Positions 18,669 through 26,625 of a stretch of DNA of 64,000 nucleotides are shown piece after piece. Each line of letters begins with the position of its first letter. Position 1 is the stretch's first letter. A program made the translations under genes and the position numbers. Origin of the DNA: MGIIb-Q1 sp964342465 (GTDB lineage: Archaea; Thermoplasmatota; Poseidoniia; Poseidoniales; Thalassarchaeaceae); contig CAYFFQ010000004.1 of the NCBI GenBank assembly GCA_964342465.1, forward strand, positions 1 through 64,000. Reading direction: 5' to 3'. Below the pieces are notes generated by a model that worked only from the letters and a program-made list of their open reading frames with translations, had not been told where the DNA came from and did not search any database.

Positions 18669-19499
18669 ATGGATGCGGCCACTCTCGCACTCGTCATTTT
18701 GCTGGTGTTCGTCACCGGATTACTTTTCGCTCCACTCGGCCTTGGAGGTGGGATTTTTTTTGTCCCAATTCTTCACTACGTCGCTGGCTGGCCCATCAAT
18801 GGTGGATTGTTGATAGTTTCTCTCGCACTCGTAACCGTGGTTTCCCATAGTTCAGGACTCGCACACAGGAGGGAAGGTCACTGGTCACCAGAAGCGCGCA
18901 ACACTGCCCTAACTGGCGCTATCCCTGGGGCTATAGTAGGGGTGGTGATTGTCGTAGTTATGGGAGACCGGATGGATATAGTCTTCAAAGTCATCAGCGT
19001 GGTGATTATCGCTTGGGCGATTCAAAAAACTTGGATGAAATCACGCGACGAAAAGAGAGATGGAGGCAACGCAGCGGAAGTTCCCGAAATTGACTCCACG
19101 CCGTTGGCTGTCGCATCGAGCATCGGGGGCCTCATCTCGGCGGTTCTCGGAATCGGGGCTGGAGGGATTTACATTCCTGTATTACGCCAATACGCTCACC
19201 TTGAGGCGCGTACCGCAAACGGGACGTCTTTTGGAGTCATGATGGTAGTCGTGCCGATTGCGCTTGTGGCTCACGCCCTCGCTCTAAGTAGCAATCAATC
19301 ATCATTTTTGATGTCAGAAAACATTCTGTTGTTTGCCCCTCTCACTATGCTGGCCACCTTCTTCGGGGCAAAATTGGGGGCGAAAGTCGGATTGAAGTTC
19401 CTGCCCACCAAGGTGCTGACGGGTATCTTCTTGGGTCTGCTAATCTTCATCTGGTTCAGATATGCAATTGACCTCGCAAGTATATTTGACCTCATCTGA
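18669..19499 (+). CDS. TauE/SafE family sulfite/organosulfonate exporter
   Basis: This 276-residue polytopic membrane protein has about eight helices in two halves with the TauE signature glycines: GLLFAPLGLGGGIFFVPIL in the first half and GLISAVLGIGAGGIYIPVL in the second. The family moves sulfite, sulfonates or other small anions across the membrane. A purine-rich gaaggtgtagga precedes the ATG. It stands alone on its strand, so the substrate cannot be guessed from neighbours. Confidence 0.88.
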   Translation: MDAATLALVILLVFVTGLLFAPLGLGGGIFFVPILHYVAGWPINGGLLIVSLALVTVVSHSSGLAHRREGHWSPEARNTALTGAIPGAIVGVVIVVVMGDRMDIVFKVISVVIIAWAIQKTWMKSRDEKRDGGNAAEVPEIDSTPLAVASSIGGLISAVLGIGAGGIYIPVLRQYAHLEARTANGTSFGVMMVVVPIALVAHALALSSNQSSFLMSENILLFAPLTMLATFFGAKLGAKVGLKFLPTKVLTGIFLGLLIFIWFRYAIDLASIFDLI

Positions 19500-19589
19500 C
19501 ATTTTCCTTGGCGATATTTCGCTTGGAAATACCGATTTGGAAATATGGGGGAATCCATCCTTGGATGAACTGAGTGGCTGCATGACCTT

Positions 19590-19745
19590 CTGACAGAGTG
19601 GCTCCATTATAGTGAAAAGATTTGCCCCATAATAGAAAACAGAGTTGCCCAATGGCCTCGCGCTGAGTAGCCCTATTATAGTGAAAAGATTAGCCCCATT
19701 ATAGAAAACAGAGTTGCCCAATGGCCTCGCGCTGAATAGCCCGAT
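19590..19745. repeat. 69-bp tandem repeat, two copies, in a convergent junction
   Basis: The words gtgaaaaga (19612, 19681) and agagttgccc (19641, 19710) recur 69 bp apart with near identity. A partial third unit is on the left. It sits between the 3' ends of the TauE and thiolase genes. Confidence 0.85.
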
Positions 19746-19775
19746 AATTTCTCTCAATCCCTCAGAACTTCGTGG

Positions 19776-21011
19776 TTATGAGATTGATTCGATGAGAACG
19801 GCGATGCCCTGCCCGCCACCGATGCAGGCGGTGGCGATACCATATTTCCCACCTCTTCGCTTCAGTTCGAGAGCGAGGGTGAGGACGAGGCGAGTTCCTG
19901 TCGCCGCCAGCGGATGGCCCAATCCGACTGCGCCACCATTGACATTGACTTTCTCGACATCTATGCCGAGGTCTAAGATGCAAGCGACAGCCTGACCGGC
20001 GAATGCTTCGTTGATTTCCCACAAGTCGATATCTTCAGTGGTCAATCCGGCCTTTTCGAGTGCCATCCTGCTACTCGGTACAGGCCCATAAGCCATAATC
20101 GCCGGCTCAAGTCCGACGATTCCCCATGAAACGATGCGTGCGAGGGGCTCATCACCATCCGCTTCGGCGCGGCTGGCCGACTTGATGACTACCGCCGCCG
20201 CACCATCAACCACACCTGAGGCGTTGCCAGCGGTGACAAGGGAATCCGGCCCGAAGTGGGTCCTCAGTCCGGCGAGGGTCTCAACTGTCGTACCTAAGAC
20301 GACGTGGTCTTCATCGGATGCGCCAACAATCCCATTGGGAGTTTCAACCTCGACTATTTCTTCTGCCCAAACCCCCTCGTTAACACTCTTCTCGGTGCGT
20401 TGGTGACTCAAGGCTGCAAATTCATCCACTTCTGCTCGCTCAACACCCTTTCTCCTGCAAATCTCGTCACTTGTTTGGGCCATGAATGAACCACACATCC
20501 CGTCAAGAAGGTTAGTGAAAAGGTAGTCCTCCATGTCCTTGGCCAGTTCGTCACCCGCACGGGGGGGTCTTCCAAGTTTGTATGTGTCACGCATTCCACG
20601 CAAAACATGAGGTGCTTGAGAGAGGTTTTCCATCCCCCCTGCGACCACCACTTCCGCTTCTCCGAGCATTATCATCTGCGCTGCAGATACTATCGATTGC
20701 GCCCCGCTTCCACAGATTCGAGAGAGGGTGAGCATAGGTACTTCTTGAGGAATCCCTGCCTTGAGACCCGCATGCCTCCCCCCGAAAATCGCTTGGTCAG
20801 AAGTTTGTAGGGCATACCCCATGACGAGATGGTCCACTGATGATGGGTCCGTTCCAGTTTTATCCAAAGCACCACGAATCGCCGCGGCTCCTAAATCCTC
20901 GGCGCTGACTTTCGCCAACAGACCGCCGGCTCCCCCATCACCGCGCTTGCCCCCCAACCACTCACAAAATGGGGTCCTCGCTCCACCGATTATCACTACA
21001 TCCTCCACCAT
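19776..21011 (-). CDS. thiolase (acetyl-CoA C-acyltransferase family)
   Basis: This 411-residue cytoplasmic enzyme has the acyl-accepting Cys100 in SRICGSGAQSI. The conserved NGGAVGLGHPLAATGTR supplies the catalytic His, and CIGGGQGIAVLIE near the C-terminus supplies the second Cys. The sequence and length match bacterial-type acetyl-CoA acetyltransferase or 3-ketoacyl-CoA thiolase rather than the archaeal SCP-x-like thiolase partnered with a DUF35 protein. It could degrade acyl chains or make acetoacetyl-CoA. No HMG-CoA synthase is adjacent. It is monocistronic. Confidence 0.93.
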   Translation of the reverse strand: MVEDVVIIGGARTPFCEWLGGKRGDGGAGGLLAKVSAEDLGAAAIRGALDKTGTDPSSVDHLVMGYALQTSDQAIFGGRHAGLKAGIPQEVPMLTLSRICGSGAQSIVSAAQMIMLGEAEVVVAGGMENLSQAPHVLRGMRDTYKLGRPPRAGDELAKDMEDYLFTNLLDGMCGSFMAQTSDEICRRKGVERAEVDEFAALSHQRTEKSVNEGVWAEEIVEVETPNGIVGASDEDHVVLGTTVETLAGLRTHFGPDSLVTAGNASGVVDGAAAVVIKSASRAEADGDEPLARIVSWGIVGLEPAIMAYGPVPSSRMALEKAGLTTEDIDLWEINEAFAGQAVACILDLGIDVEKVNVNGGAVGLGHPLAATGTRLVLTLALELKRRGGKYGIATACIGGGQGIAVLIESIS

Positions 21012-21103
21012 GTTTTCCGGCGAGATAGACGCACCTCTTCAATGAATTGGAAGACTACTTACAGTGGTGGTGTGGGTTTTCCTCGTTATCATTGCGATTG
21101 CCT

Positions 21104-21328
21104 GAAGTTCATCCCCATGAAACGGAGAGAAAAGAGTGGAAATGGTCAGAAGTTCATCCCCATGAAACGGAGAGAAAAGAGTGGAGATGGTCAGAAGTTC
21201 ACCCCCATGAAGCGGTGGGTAAAGAGTGGAGATGGTCAGAAGTTCACCCTCATGAAGCGGTGGGTAAAGAGTTGAGATGGTCAGAAGTTCACCCTTATGG
21301 AACGGTGAAAGAAGAGTTGGAATGTGGA
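21104..21328. repeat. 45-bp tandem repeat, five copies
   Basis: The word gaagttca recurs at 21104, 21149, 21194, 21239 and 21284, exactly 45 bp apart. Because 45 is a multiple of three, open frames run through it on both strands, but none resembles a conserved protein and I do not call one. The array lies between the start of the thiolase gene and the end of the TraB gene. Confidence 0.93.
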
Positions 21329-21418
21329 TTTTTCTGGTACGGAACTCATCGTGTAGATAGAAACAGAGTTGTTTGGACCAAATCCAAGTTTGAATTACTA
21401 TGAATAATTTCAATTCTC

Positions 21419-22576
21419 TCAAGAAATGAGGAGTCCGAGTATTGCTGTGCCAGCGAGATAAGCGCCAAGTGATGACCCAAGATTCGCCAGCGCGGTCACG
21501 AGGAGAACTCTTCCTACTCGGTTTGACCAGAAGAGAGAGAACTTGTCCAACTTGAGGAAGTCTTGTAGGTCCTTTGTGGTCGGTTTGGCGATTTCCATCT
21601 GCACTGCGCCAGCGAACCATCCGGCCGCAAGTGTGGGGTTTAGAGAGGTAATCGGTGAGGCGAGAGCAGCAGTGAGGATTGCTAAGGGGTGGCCGCGGGC
21701 GAGAAGAGCGCCGAGTGCAGCAAGTAGTGCATTGAGAGCCAACCATGTGTAGGCGACAGAGAGCAGTTCCTCGTAATTTCCCTGTGAGAGCAAGTAGCCG
21801 AACAGAGCGAGAATCACAATAGGGAATCCCCACTTCACTCCCTTCCACATTGGTGAAGGTGGCGGAATGGAGTTGAGAAACTCCACTCTTTCCGCCACAA
21901 GTTTTTCACCTCTTTCCAGCCTTGTAGAAACCCCCTCAAGATGGCCAGCACCGATAACCGCGAGAACTTTTCCGCGCCCTCGCAATTTCTGAATCGAGCC
22001 AGCGAGAAACTCATCTCTCTCATCAACGAGGACTTCTCCAGCGGCAGGTGCGACACTCTTCAACTCACCCATCAATTGTGTTATGAGGTCTCCATCCTCA
22101 AGCAGGTCTTCGACCACGAAATCATCATCTTCATCGGGTTGTTCGGCGAGTAGGGAGTGGAGGACTCTCCATTTTTCCCCTAATCGCATCTTCTTCCATG
22201 CCCTCTTTAGAGTGATTTGGATGTCACGGTCAACCAATTCAACTGGGATATCATCCCGTTCTGCGATTTCAATAGCCGTAAGTAAGTCGACACCGACTTT
22301 TTCACCGCTTTCTAGTCCCATTCTTCGCTGTTCTGTTGCTAACAGACTTTGAAAGAGGAGGAGGCTCGCTTTTCCCTCCTTGATGACTTTGGAGAGGGCT
22401 TCATCATCGAATTTTTTGGGTTCCCTCAGATTCTTCAACCGCATTTCGTCGAGTTCCACGGCAATTATATCAGGGCCCCACTCCATGATTTGTTTTTCCA
22501 CGAGGTCGGCACTTGTTCGAGAGATGTGTGCGGTGCCGACGAGTCGAAGATTATCATCAATATCGACAATCGGCAT
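21419..22576 (-). CDS. TraB/PrgY family membrane protein
   Basis: This 385-residue protein has an N-terminal TraB domain. It starts with LRLVGTAHIS, continues with PDIIAVELDEMRLKNL, and has the later conserved GKVLAVIGAGHLEGV. The GTAHxS/ELD/GAGH set is shared with the metalloprotease-like Tiki/EreA superfamily. The C-terminal third has four hydrophobic helices followed by a further anchor. In enterococci PrgY limits pheromone activity. The role in archaea is unknown, but an inhibitory-peptide hydrolase or membrane quality-control role is plausible. It lies 55 bp after the folP stop on the same strand. Confidence 0.85.
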   Translation of the reverse strand: MPIVDIDDNLRLVGTAHISRTSADLVEKQIMEWGPDIIAVELDEMRLKNLREPKKFDDEALSKVIKEGKASLLLFQSLLATEQRRMGLESGEKVGVDLLTAIEIAERDDIPVELVDRDIQITLKRAWKKMRLGEKWRVLHSLLAEQPDEDDDFVVEDLLEDGDLITQLMGELKSVAPAAGEVLVDERDEFLAGSIQKLRGRGKVLAVIGAGHLEGVSTRLERGEKLVAERVEFLNSIPPPSPMWKGVKWGFPIVILALFGYLLSQGNYEELLSVAYTWLALNALLAALGALLARGHPLAILTAALASPITSLNPTLAAGWFAGAVQMEIAKPTTKDLQDFLKLDKFSLFWSNRVGRVLLVTALANLGSSLGAYLAGTAILGLLIS

Positions 22577-22631
22577 ACCTCTGCTCTCCTTTTTCTGTTT
22601 GGTCTGTTGTCTCTGCGATAGGGATTATTCC

Positions 22632-23780
22632 TCAATCTGCCAATTCATCTGTCATCTTGCTCAGCACTTCTGATGGGCCAGAGTTTCCCAAGTCGGCGTT
22701 TTTCTCGCCGTCGTCTGTCCGACCCAACTCAATTCTCGAGTTTCCCAAGTCGGCGTTTTTCTCGCCGTCGTCTGTCCGACCCAACTCAATTCTCGAGTTT
22801 CCCAAGTCGGCGATTTTCTCACCGTCGTCTGTCCGACCCAACTCAATTCTCGAGTTTCCCAAGTGTGCGTTTTTCTCGCCGTCGTCTGTCCGACCCAACT
22901 CACCACGCCGACCCTCAGAGCCAAGGATTCTCTCCGCATCGCCTCGCCGGTACAACTCGCCCAACACTCTTCCGAAGTCGGCGTGTTCCCTCACATCGTG
23001 AACTCTGAGGATATCGACACCTACCTGTTGTGCGTATGCGGCCACCGCGAGAGTGGCTGGCAACCTTTCATCGCTGTCGCTTCGTCCGAGGAGGTCTCGG
23101 AAAATGGATTTCCTACTCACGCCCCACAGAAGTGAATAGTTCTCTTCACCACGAACCGAATTCCCTGCCCGTAAGAGGTCGAAGTTGTGTTGCATGGTCT
23201 TGCCAAAACCGATTCCGGGGTCTATGATGACCAAACCGCTCGGATGGCCGGAGTCGGACAGTCGCTCAGCGGTGTTGAGCAATTCCATATTCACTTGCAT
23301 CACTACATCCTCGTAATGTGGGTCGAATTGCATATTGTTCGGTTCGCCGAGCATGTGCATGATGCAGACGGCGCAACCTGAATCAACGACGAGTTGAAAC
23401 ATCTCTTCGTGTCTGAGTCCAGATACATCGTTGACCATGTTGGCGCCAGCGGCAAGTGCCGCCGAGGCGACTTCTACTCGCCGCGTGTCAATCGAGATGA
23501 GGCCATCCGGTACTCTCCTTCTGAGTTCCTCAATCACAGGAATGACCCGTCTTAGTTCTTCTTCGATGCCCACCGGTTCGGCACCGGGTCTGGTCGATTC
23601 TCCTCCGATATCTACCCAATCGGCTCCTTCATTCCACATCTTGACTGCGGCGCTGACCGCGGCCTCAACGGAGGCGGCGCGGGAGGCGGCATGAAATGAA
23701 TCGGGCGTGACATTGACAATTCCCATCAATCGAGGCCTGCCATCCGGATGGCGTCTGAGGAAAGGTGCCAAGTCACGCAT
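22632..23780 (-). CDS. folP: dihydropteroate synthase with C-terminal repeat tail
   Basis: The enzyme condenses p-aminobenzoate with a dihydropterin diphosphate. The TIM-barrel signatures are complete: RLMGIVNVTPDSFHAASR near the start, DWVDIGGESTRPGAEPV, NDVSGL, LVIIDPGIGFGKT and GVSRKSIFRDLLGR. The core ends near RVLGELYRRG. It is followed by a tail of about 90 residues with four copies of a 19-residue repeat (ELGRTDDGEKNADLGNSRI), encoded by a 57-bp tandem DNA repeat at 22681-22908. No family member that I know needs such a tail. The frame opens at 23813, and the ATG at 23780 fits the family start better. It is probably cotranscribed with TraB. Confidence 0.92.
   Translation of the reverse strand: MRDLAPFLRRHPDGRPRLMGIVNVTPDSFHAASRAASVEAAVSAAVKMWNEGADWVDIGGESTRPGAEPVGIEEELRRVIPVIEELRRRVPDGLISIDTRRVEVASAALAAGANMVNDVSGLRHEEMFQLVVDSGCAVCIMHMLGEPNNMQFDPHYEDVVMQVNMELLNTAERLSDSGHPSGLVIIDPGIGFGKTMQHNFDLLRAGNSVRGEENYSLLWGVSRKSIFRDLLGRSDSDERLPATLAVAAYAQQVGVDILRVHDVREHADFGRVLGELYRRGDAERILGSEGRRGELGRTDDGEKNAHLGNSRIELGRTDDGEKIADLGNSRIELGRTDDGEKNADLGNSRIELGRTDDGEKNADLGNSGPSEVLSKMTDELAD
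22681..22908. repeat. 57-bp tandem repeat, four copies, inside the folP coding region
   Basis: The word gagtttccc recurs at 22681, 22738, 22795 and 22852, exactly 57 bp apart. The copies differ at only a few positions. The period is divisible by three, so the folP frame stays open and the repeat is translated as 19 residues per unit. Confidence 0.95.
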
Positions 23781-23836
23781 CTCAACCGCGCCGTCGGGGC
23801 AATCGTTTATCATCCCACGCAGAGACCCCCTACATC

Positions 23837-24523
23837 ATGAATGGCCCGGCAGGTGAGCGAAGTGACGCTCAACCAAGAGGGGGGCCGAGGTTCACCACTC
23901 CCGAATCAGAGGAGAGGAATCCCTCGCAGGACAGTTGGTCGTTAGCCAACAGCGTGGTCAACAGACTCCAACCCAAGGACCCGCATGAGATGGGTCAGAT
24001 GATCCACAGCCGTTCCGTCATGGCAGGTACACTCTTTGCCGCGGTGGGGATATTTTGGTGGCTGACGGTCTCGGTGATAGGTGGCACTCTCGGTGATGCC
24101 GACCCGACTCTGCCAACATCAATGATATTTGGATTGGAGTTCTTCTCCATTTCCCTGATCATTCCGCTGCTTGTTCTTTTGGCGACGATCCTTCTCATGC
24201 ACAGTCGAGAAAGGTCTAACTGGAAGTCCGGCACCCTCGGTGGTATTCTTCTCATCATTGCCCTCTACTTTACTCTCGAACCACTCGGTTGGATAGTTTT
24301 CACCGACCAAGGTGACCCGAAAATGGTGCTTCAATCGTTGCGAATCGGGGCGCTGGCGATTATGGTTCACTTCGCCACCCACATGCTACTTGACGCCATT
24401 CTGCTCTCATGGGTGATGAAACTGATGACCAATTTCGGTATAGACTATAAATACGAGGAAGAGCAACTTCTTCTCCCTGAGCACACCTCCGAAGATGAGG
24501 GTGTTGAGGCTTCGCCAATGTGA
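23837..24523 (+). CDS. four-helix membrane protein, unknown function
   Basis: This protein of about 228 residues has a hydrophilic N-terminus of about 55 residues and then four clear hydrophobic segments (AGTLFAAVGIFWWLTVSVIG, FFSISLIIPLLVLLATILLM, LGGILLIIALYFTLEPLGW, IGALAIMVHFATHMLLDAIL). It ends in an acidic tail. No motif is recognised. It starts 24-57 bp from the divergent folP gene and ends 9 bp before the aTrm56 gene, so it is probably cotranscribed with the latter. Confidence 0.65.
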   Translation: MNGPAGERSDAQPRGGPRFTTPESEERNPSQDSWSLANSVVNRLQPKDPHEMGQMIHSRSVMAGTLFAAVGIFWWLTVSVIGGTLGDADPTLPTSMIFGLEFFSISLIIPLLVLLATILLMHSRERSNWKSGTLGGILLIIALYFTLEPLGWIVFTDQGDPKMVLQSLRIGALAIMVHFATHMLLDAILLSWVMKLMTNFGIDYKYEEEQLLLPEHTSEDEGVEASPM

Positions 24524-24532
24524 GGTGAGGCT

Positions 24533-25063
24533 GTGCGCGAGGCCACCATCCTTCGCCTTTCTCATAGGGTGGGGCGTGACCCGCGCATGTCGACACACTT
24601 GGGATTGACCGCCCGTGTCTATGGAGCCACATCCTTTCTGCTGGCTGGTGACAATGACTCATCGGTGTTGGATTCGCTTGTCGATGTTCAGGCGAGGTTT
24701 GGGGGAGAGATGGAAATAAGGCACGAGGCATCACCATTGGGGTTTCTCAGGCGATTTATCGCCTCGGGTGGAATCGCAGTTCATCTGACGATGTACGGCA
24801 TTCCATATCGCGAGGCTGTCAGCGAGATTCCGGATGAAGCACCCATCGTCATCGTGGTCGGGGGTGCAAAAGTCTCACGGGAGTACTATGAAATCTGCCA
24901 GTTCAATGTCGCGGTTGGCAACCAACCTCACAGTGAAGTTGCGGCACTCGCCGCATTCTTGGAGCGACTCAACGACGGTGTCGCGCCAGCAGACCACTTC
25001 TCAGGTGGTGAGGTGAAAATTTTCCCCTCTGAAAGAGGAAAGGACCTCAGAACCGATGGTTGA
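24533..25063 (+). CDS. trm56: tRNA (cytidine-56) 2'-O-methyltransferase aTrm56
   Basis: This 176-residue enzyme is of the SPOUT class and is found only in archaea. It methylates the ribose of C56 in the T-loop of tRNAs. The N-terminal LRLSHRVGRDPRMSTHLGLTAR is the family signature, and the C-terminal knot has VVGGAKVSREYYE followed by NVAVGNQPHSEVAALAAFLE, which binds S-adenosylmethionine. The start is GTG at 24533, preceded by tgaggtgagg, a good Shine-Dalgarno match, and it directly gives the conserved first strand. Confidence 0.92.
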   Translation: MREATILRLSHRVGRDPRMSTHLGLTARVYGATSFLLAGDNDSSVLDSLVDVQARFGGEMEIRHEASPLGFLRRFIASGGIAVHLTMYGIPYREAVSEIPDEAPIVIVVGGAKVSREYYEICQFNVAVGNQPHSEVAALAAFLERLNDGVAPADHFSGGEVKIFPSERGKDLRTDG

Positions 25064-25197
25064 ATCTCCGTTCCCCTTCTATGTTTGATGGTAGTTCATG
25101 CTATGTCCTGACTCGTTGCTCGGATGATGGGATTCAGTCTCTCATCAGGGGGAGTGTTCCATATATGGTCAATTAGGTGTTCGGCGACACCAACAGG

Positions 25198-25207
25198 TTA
25201 TTTCTTA
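25198..25207 (+). promoter_or_regulatory. TATA box, leaderless-type promoter of the TSP3-repeat gene
   Basis: An AT-rich ttatttctta is centred about 28 nt upstream of the ATG at 25230, with no Shine-Dalgarno sequence between them. This matches the arrangement seen at 3503 and 18158. Confidence 0.45.
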
Positions 25208-25229
25208 ATCAGGACCTCAATCCGTCTTC

Positions 25230-26573
25230 ATGGAAGATGATGTCTTTGGGGAGGAGATCGAGCCGACCAACGGCAAGAACCCTTTGATTCTTCTCGGGCT
25301 GTCTGTAGTCATCTTCTTGCTTTTGGTTGCTGCTTTTTCTGACATCGACAAGGACAAACTGAGTAATGCTTCCGAACTACTCGTCCACGGAACTGACATG
25401 ATGGAGTTGGACACGGACCGCGACGGACTCTCAGACAAAGATGAACTCGACATGGACACTGACCCATTGAAGGAAGACACAGACGGTGATGGTCTCCGAG
25501 ATGGTCAGGAGTCGAAGTACATCGGTACAAATCCTCTATTGAAAGACACCGATGGTGATATGATAAATGACGGAGAAGAGATCAACACCTATCGAACTAA
25601 TCCACTCAACAAGGATAGTGATGCTGACGGTCTATCCGATAGCGCGGAATTGAATAATGTACTCACAGATCCAACCAAAGCCGACTCAGATGCTGACGGA
25701 TTGGATGATGGTCAAGAGGTTGATGTGTATCTTACTGACCCAATGAATGTTGATTCAGATGGAGACAATCTGTCTGATGGGTATGAGGTATTTGTCTCCA
25801 AGAGCGGACCAAGGATAATCGATACTGATCACGATGGCTTGGAAGATGGAGTGGAGGTGCACCAATATGGGACAGACCCCACTTCAAATGATTCAGATTC
25901 AGATTCTCTGAGCGACGAGGATGAGATCCAAACACACGGCACCAACCCTGTTTCATCTGACACTGATTCCGACGGACTCTCAGACGATATTGAGATCAAC
26001 TCGTTGCTCACCGATCCAACGAACTCAGATTCGGATGGCGACGGATTGTCTGATGGGGACGAGATCTCCAGTTTCGGGACAGACCCGCTCAACATTGATT
26101 CAGATGGGGATGGCGTGAATGATGGTAATGACCTCAAGCCTTTGTTTAATGCCGCATTAAAGGTTCAATTTGGCTTTGATACTGAATATTATGGTGAAGT
26201 TCCTGACCCCTACTTTCTCTTCGAATTGGTGGAAGTTGATGATTACAACACAGGTGATTCTCACTACACAGCAACTTATCAAGACACTCTGAAAAAATAT
26301 CGTGACGACTCGGGTGCCTTTTCGTTGGATTGGATTGATACGGAGTCATCAATGGTTCTCCGAATACGTGGATGGGATTCGGATTGGTTGGGGCAGGATG
26401 ACCTTGATGTCGGACCTTCTGGAACTCTTTGGATTTCTAATGAATTATCACTTTCCGACTTTTCTTCAGGTCCAATTATAATTGATTTCGTACCTGAAAG
26501 TGAATATGAAGAAGGCTACGAAGGTATCCCGACAGAATTGTCAGTAAGGTTGACAATCATGGCTTCCACCTGA
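25230..26573 (+). CDS. surface protein with about 12 calcium-binding (TSP3-like) repeats
   Basis: This 447-residue protein has an acidic cytoplasmic N-terminus and one membrane helix (ILLGLSVVIFLLLVAAF, about 19-35). About twelve repeats of 23-24 residues follow, with a DxDxDGLSDxxE calcium loop and a TDP turn, spanning about residues 38-295. This is the thrombospondin type 3 / dockerin-like pattern. A C-terminal domain of about 140 residues (from LKVQFGFDTEYYGE) is predicted to be beta-rich. It should form a rigid calcium-dependent stalk outside the cell. It is transcribed separately from the carA gene 50 bp downstream. Confidence 0.85.
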   Translation: MEDDVFGEEIEPTNGKNPLILLGLSVVIFLLLVAAFSDIDKDKLSNASELLVHGTDMMELDTDRDGLSDKDELDMDTDPLKEDTDGDGLRDGQESKYIGTNPLLKDTDGDMINDGEEINTYRTNPLNKDSDADGLSDSAELNNVLTDPTKADSDADGLDDGQEVDVYLTDPMNVDSDGDNLSDGYEVFVSKSGPRIIDTDHDGLEDGVEVHQYGTDPTSNDSDSDSLSDEDEIQTHGTNPVSSDTDSDGLSDDIEINSLLTDPTNSDSDGDGLSDGDEISSFGTDPLNIDSDGDGVNDGNDLKPLFNAALKVQFGFDTEYYGEVPDPYFLFELVEVDDYNTGDSHYTATYQDTLKKYRDDSGAFSLDWIDTESSMVLRIRGWDSDWLGQDDLDVGPSGTLWISNELSLSDFSSGPIIIDFVPESEYEEGYEGIPTELSVRLTIMAST

Positions 26574-26625
26574 GTACCGAAAATTGTGGTTCGCAACGGT
26601 CGTATAGGGTATTATCACCTTGCCG

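Noticed and set aside
21039..21848. Long frames on both strands through the 45-bp array
   Set aside because: They stay open because 45 is a multiple of three and the unit lacks stops. The encoded 15-residue repeats look unlike a protein, and the minus-strand frame overlaps the real TraB gene.
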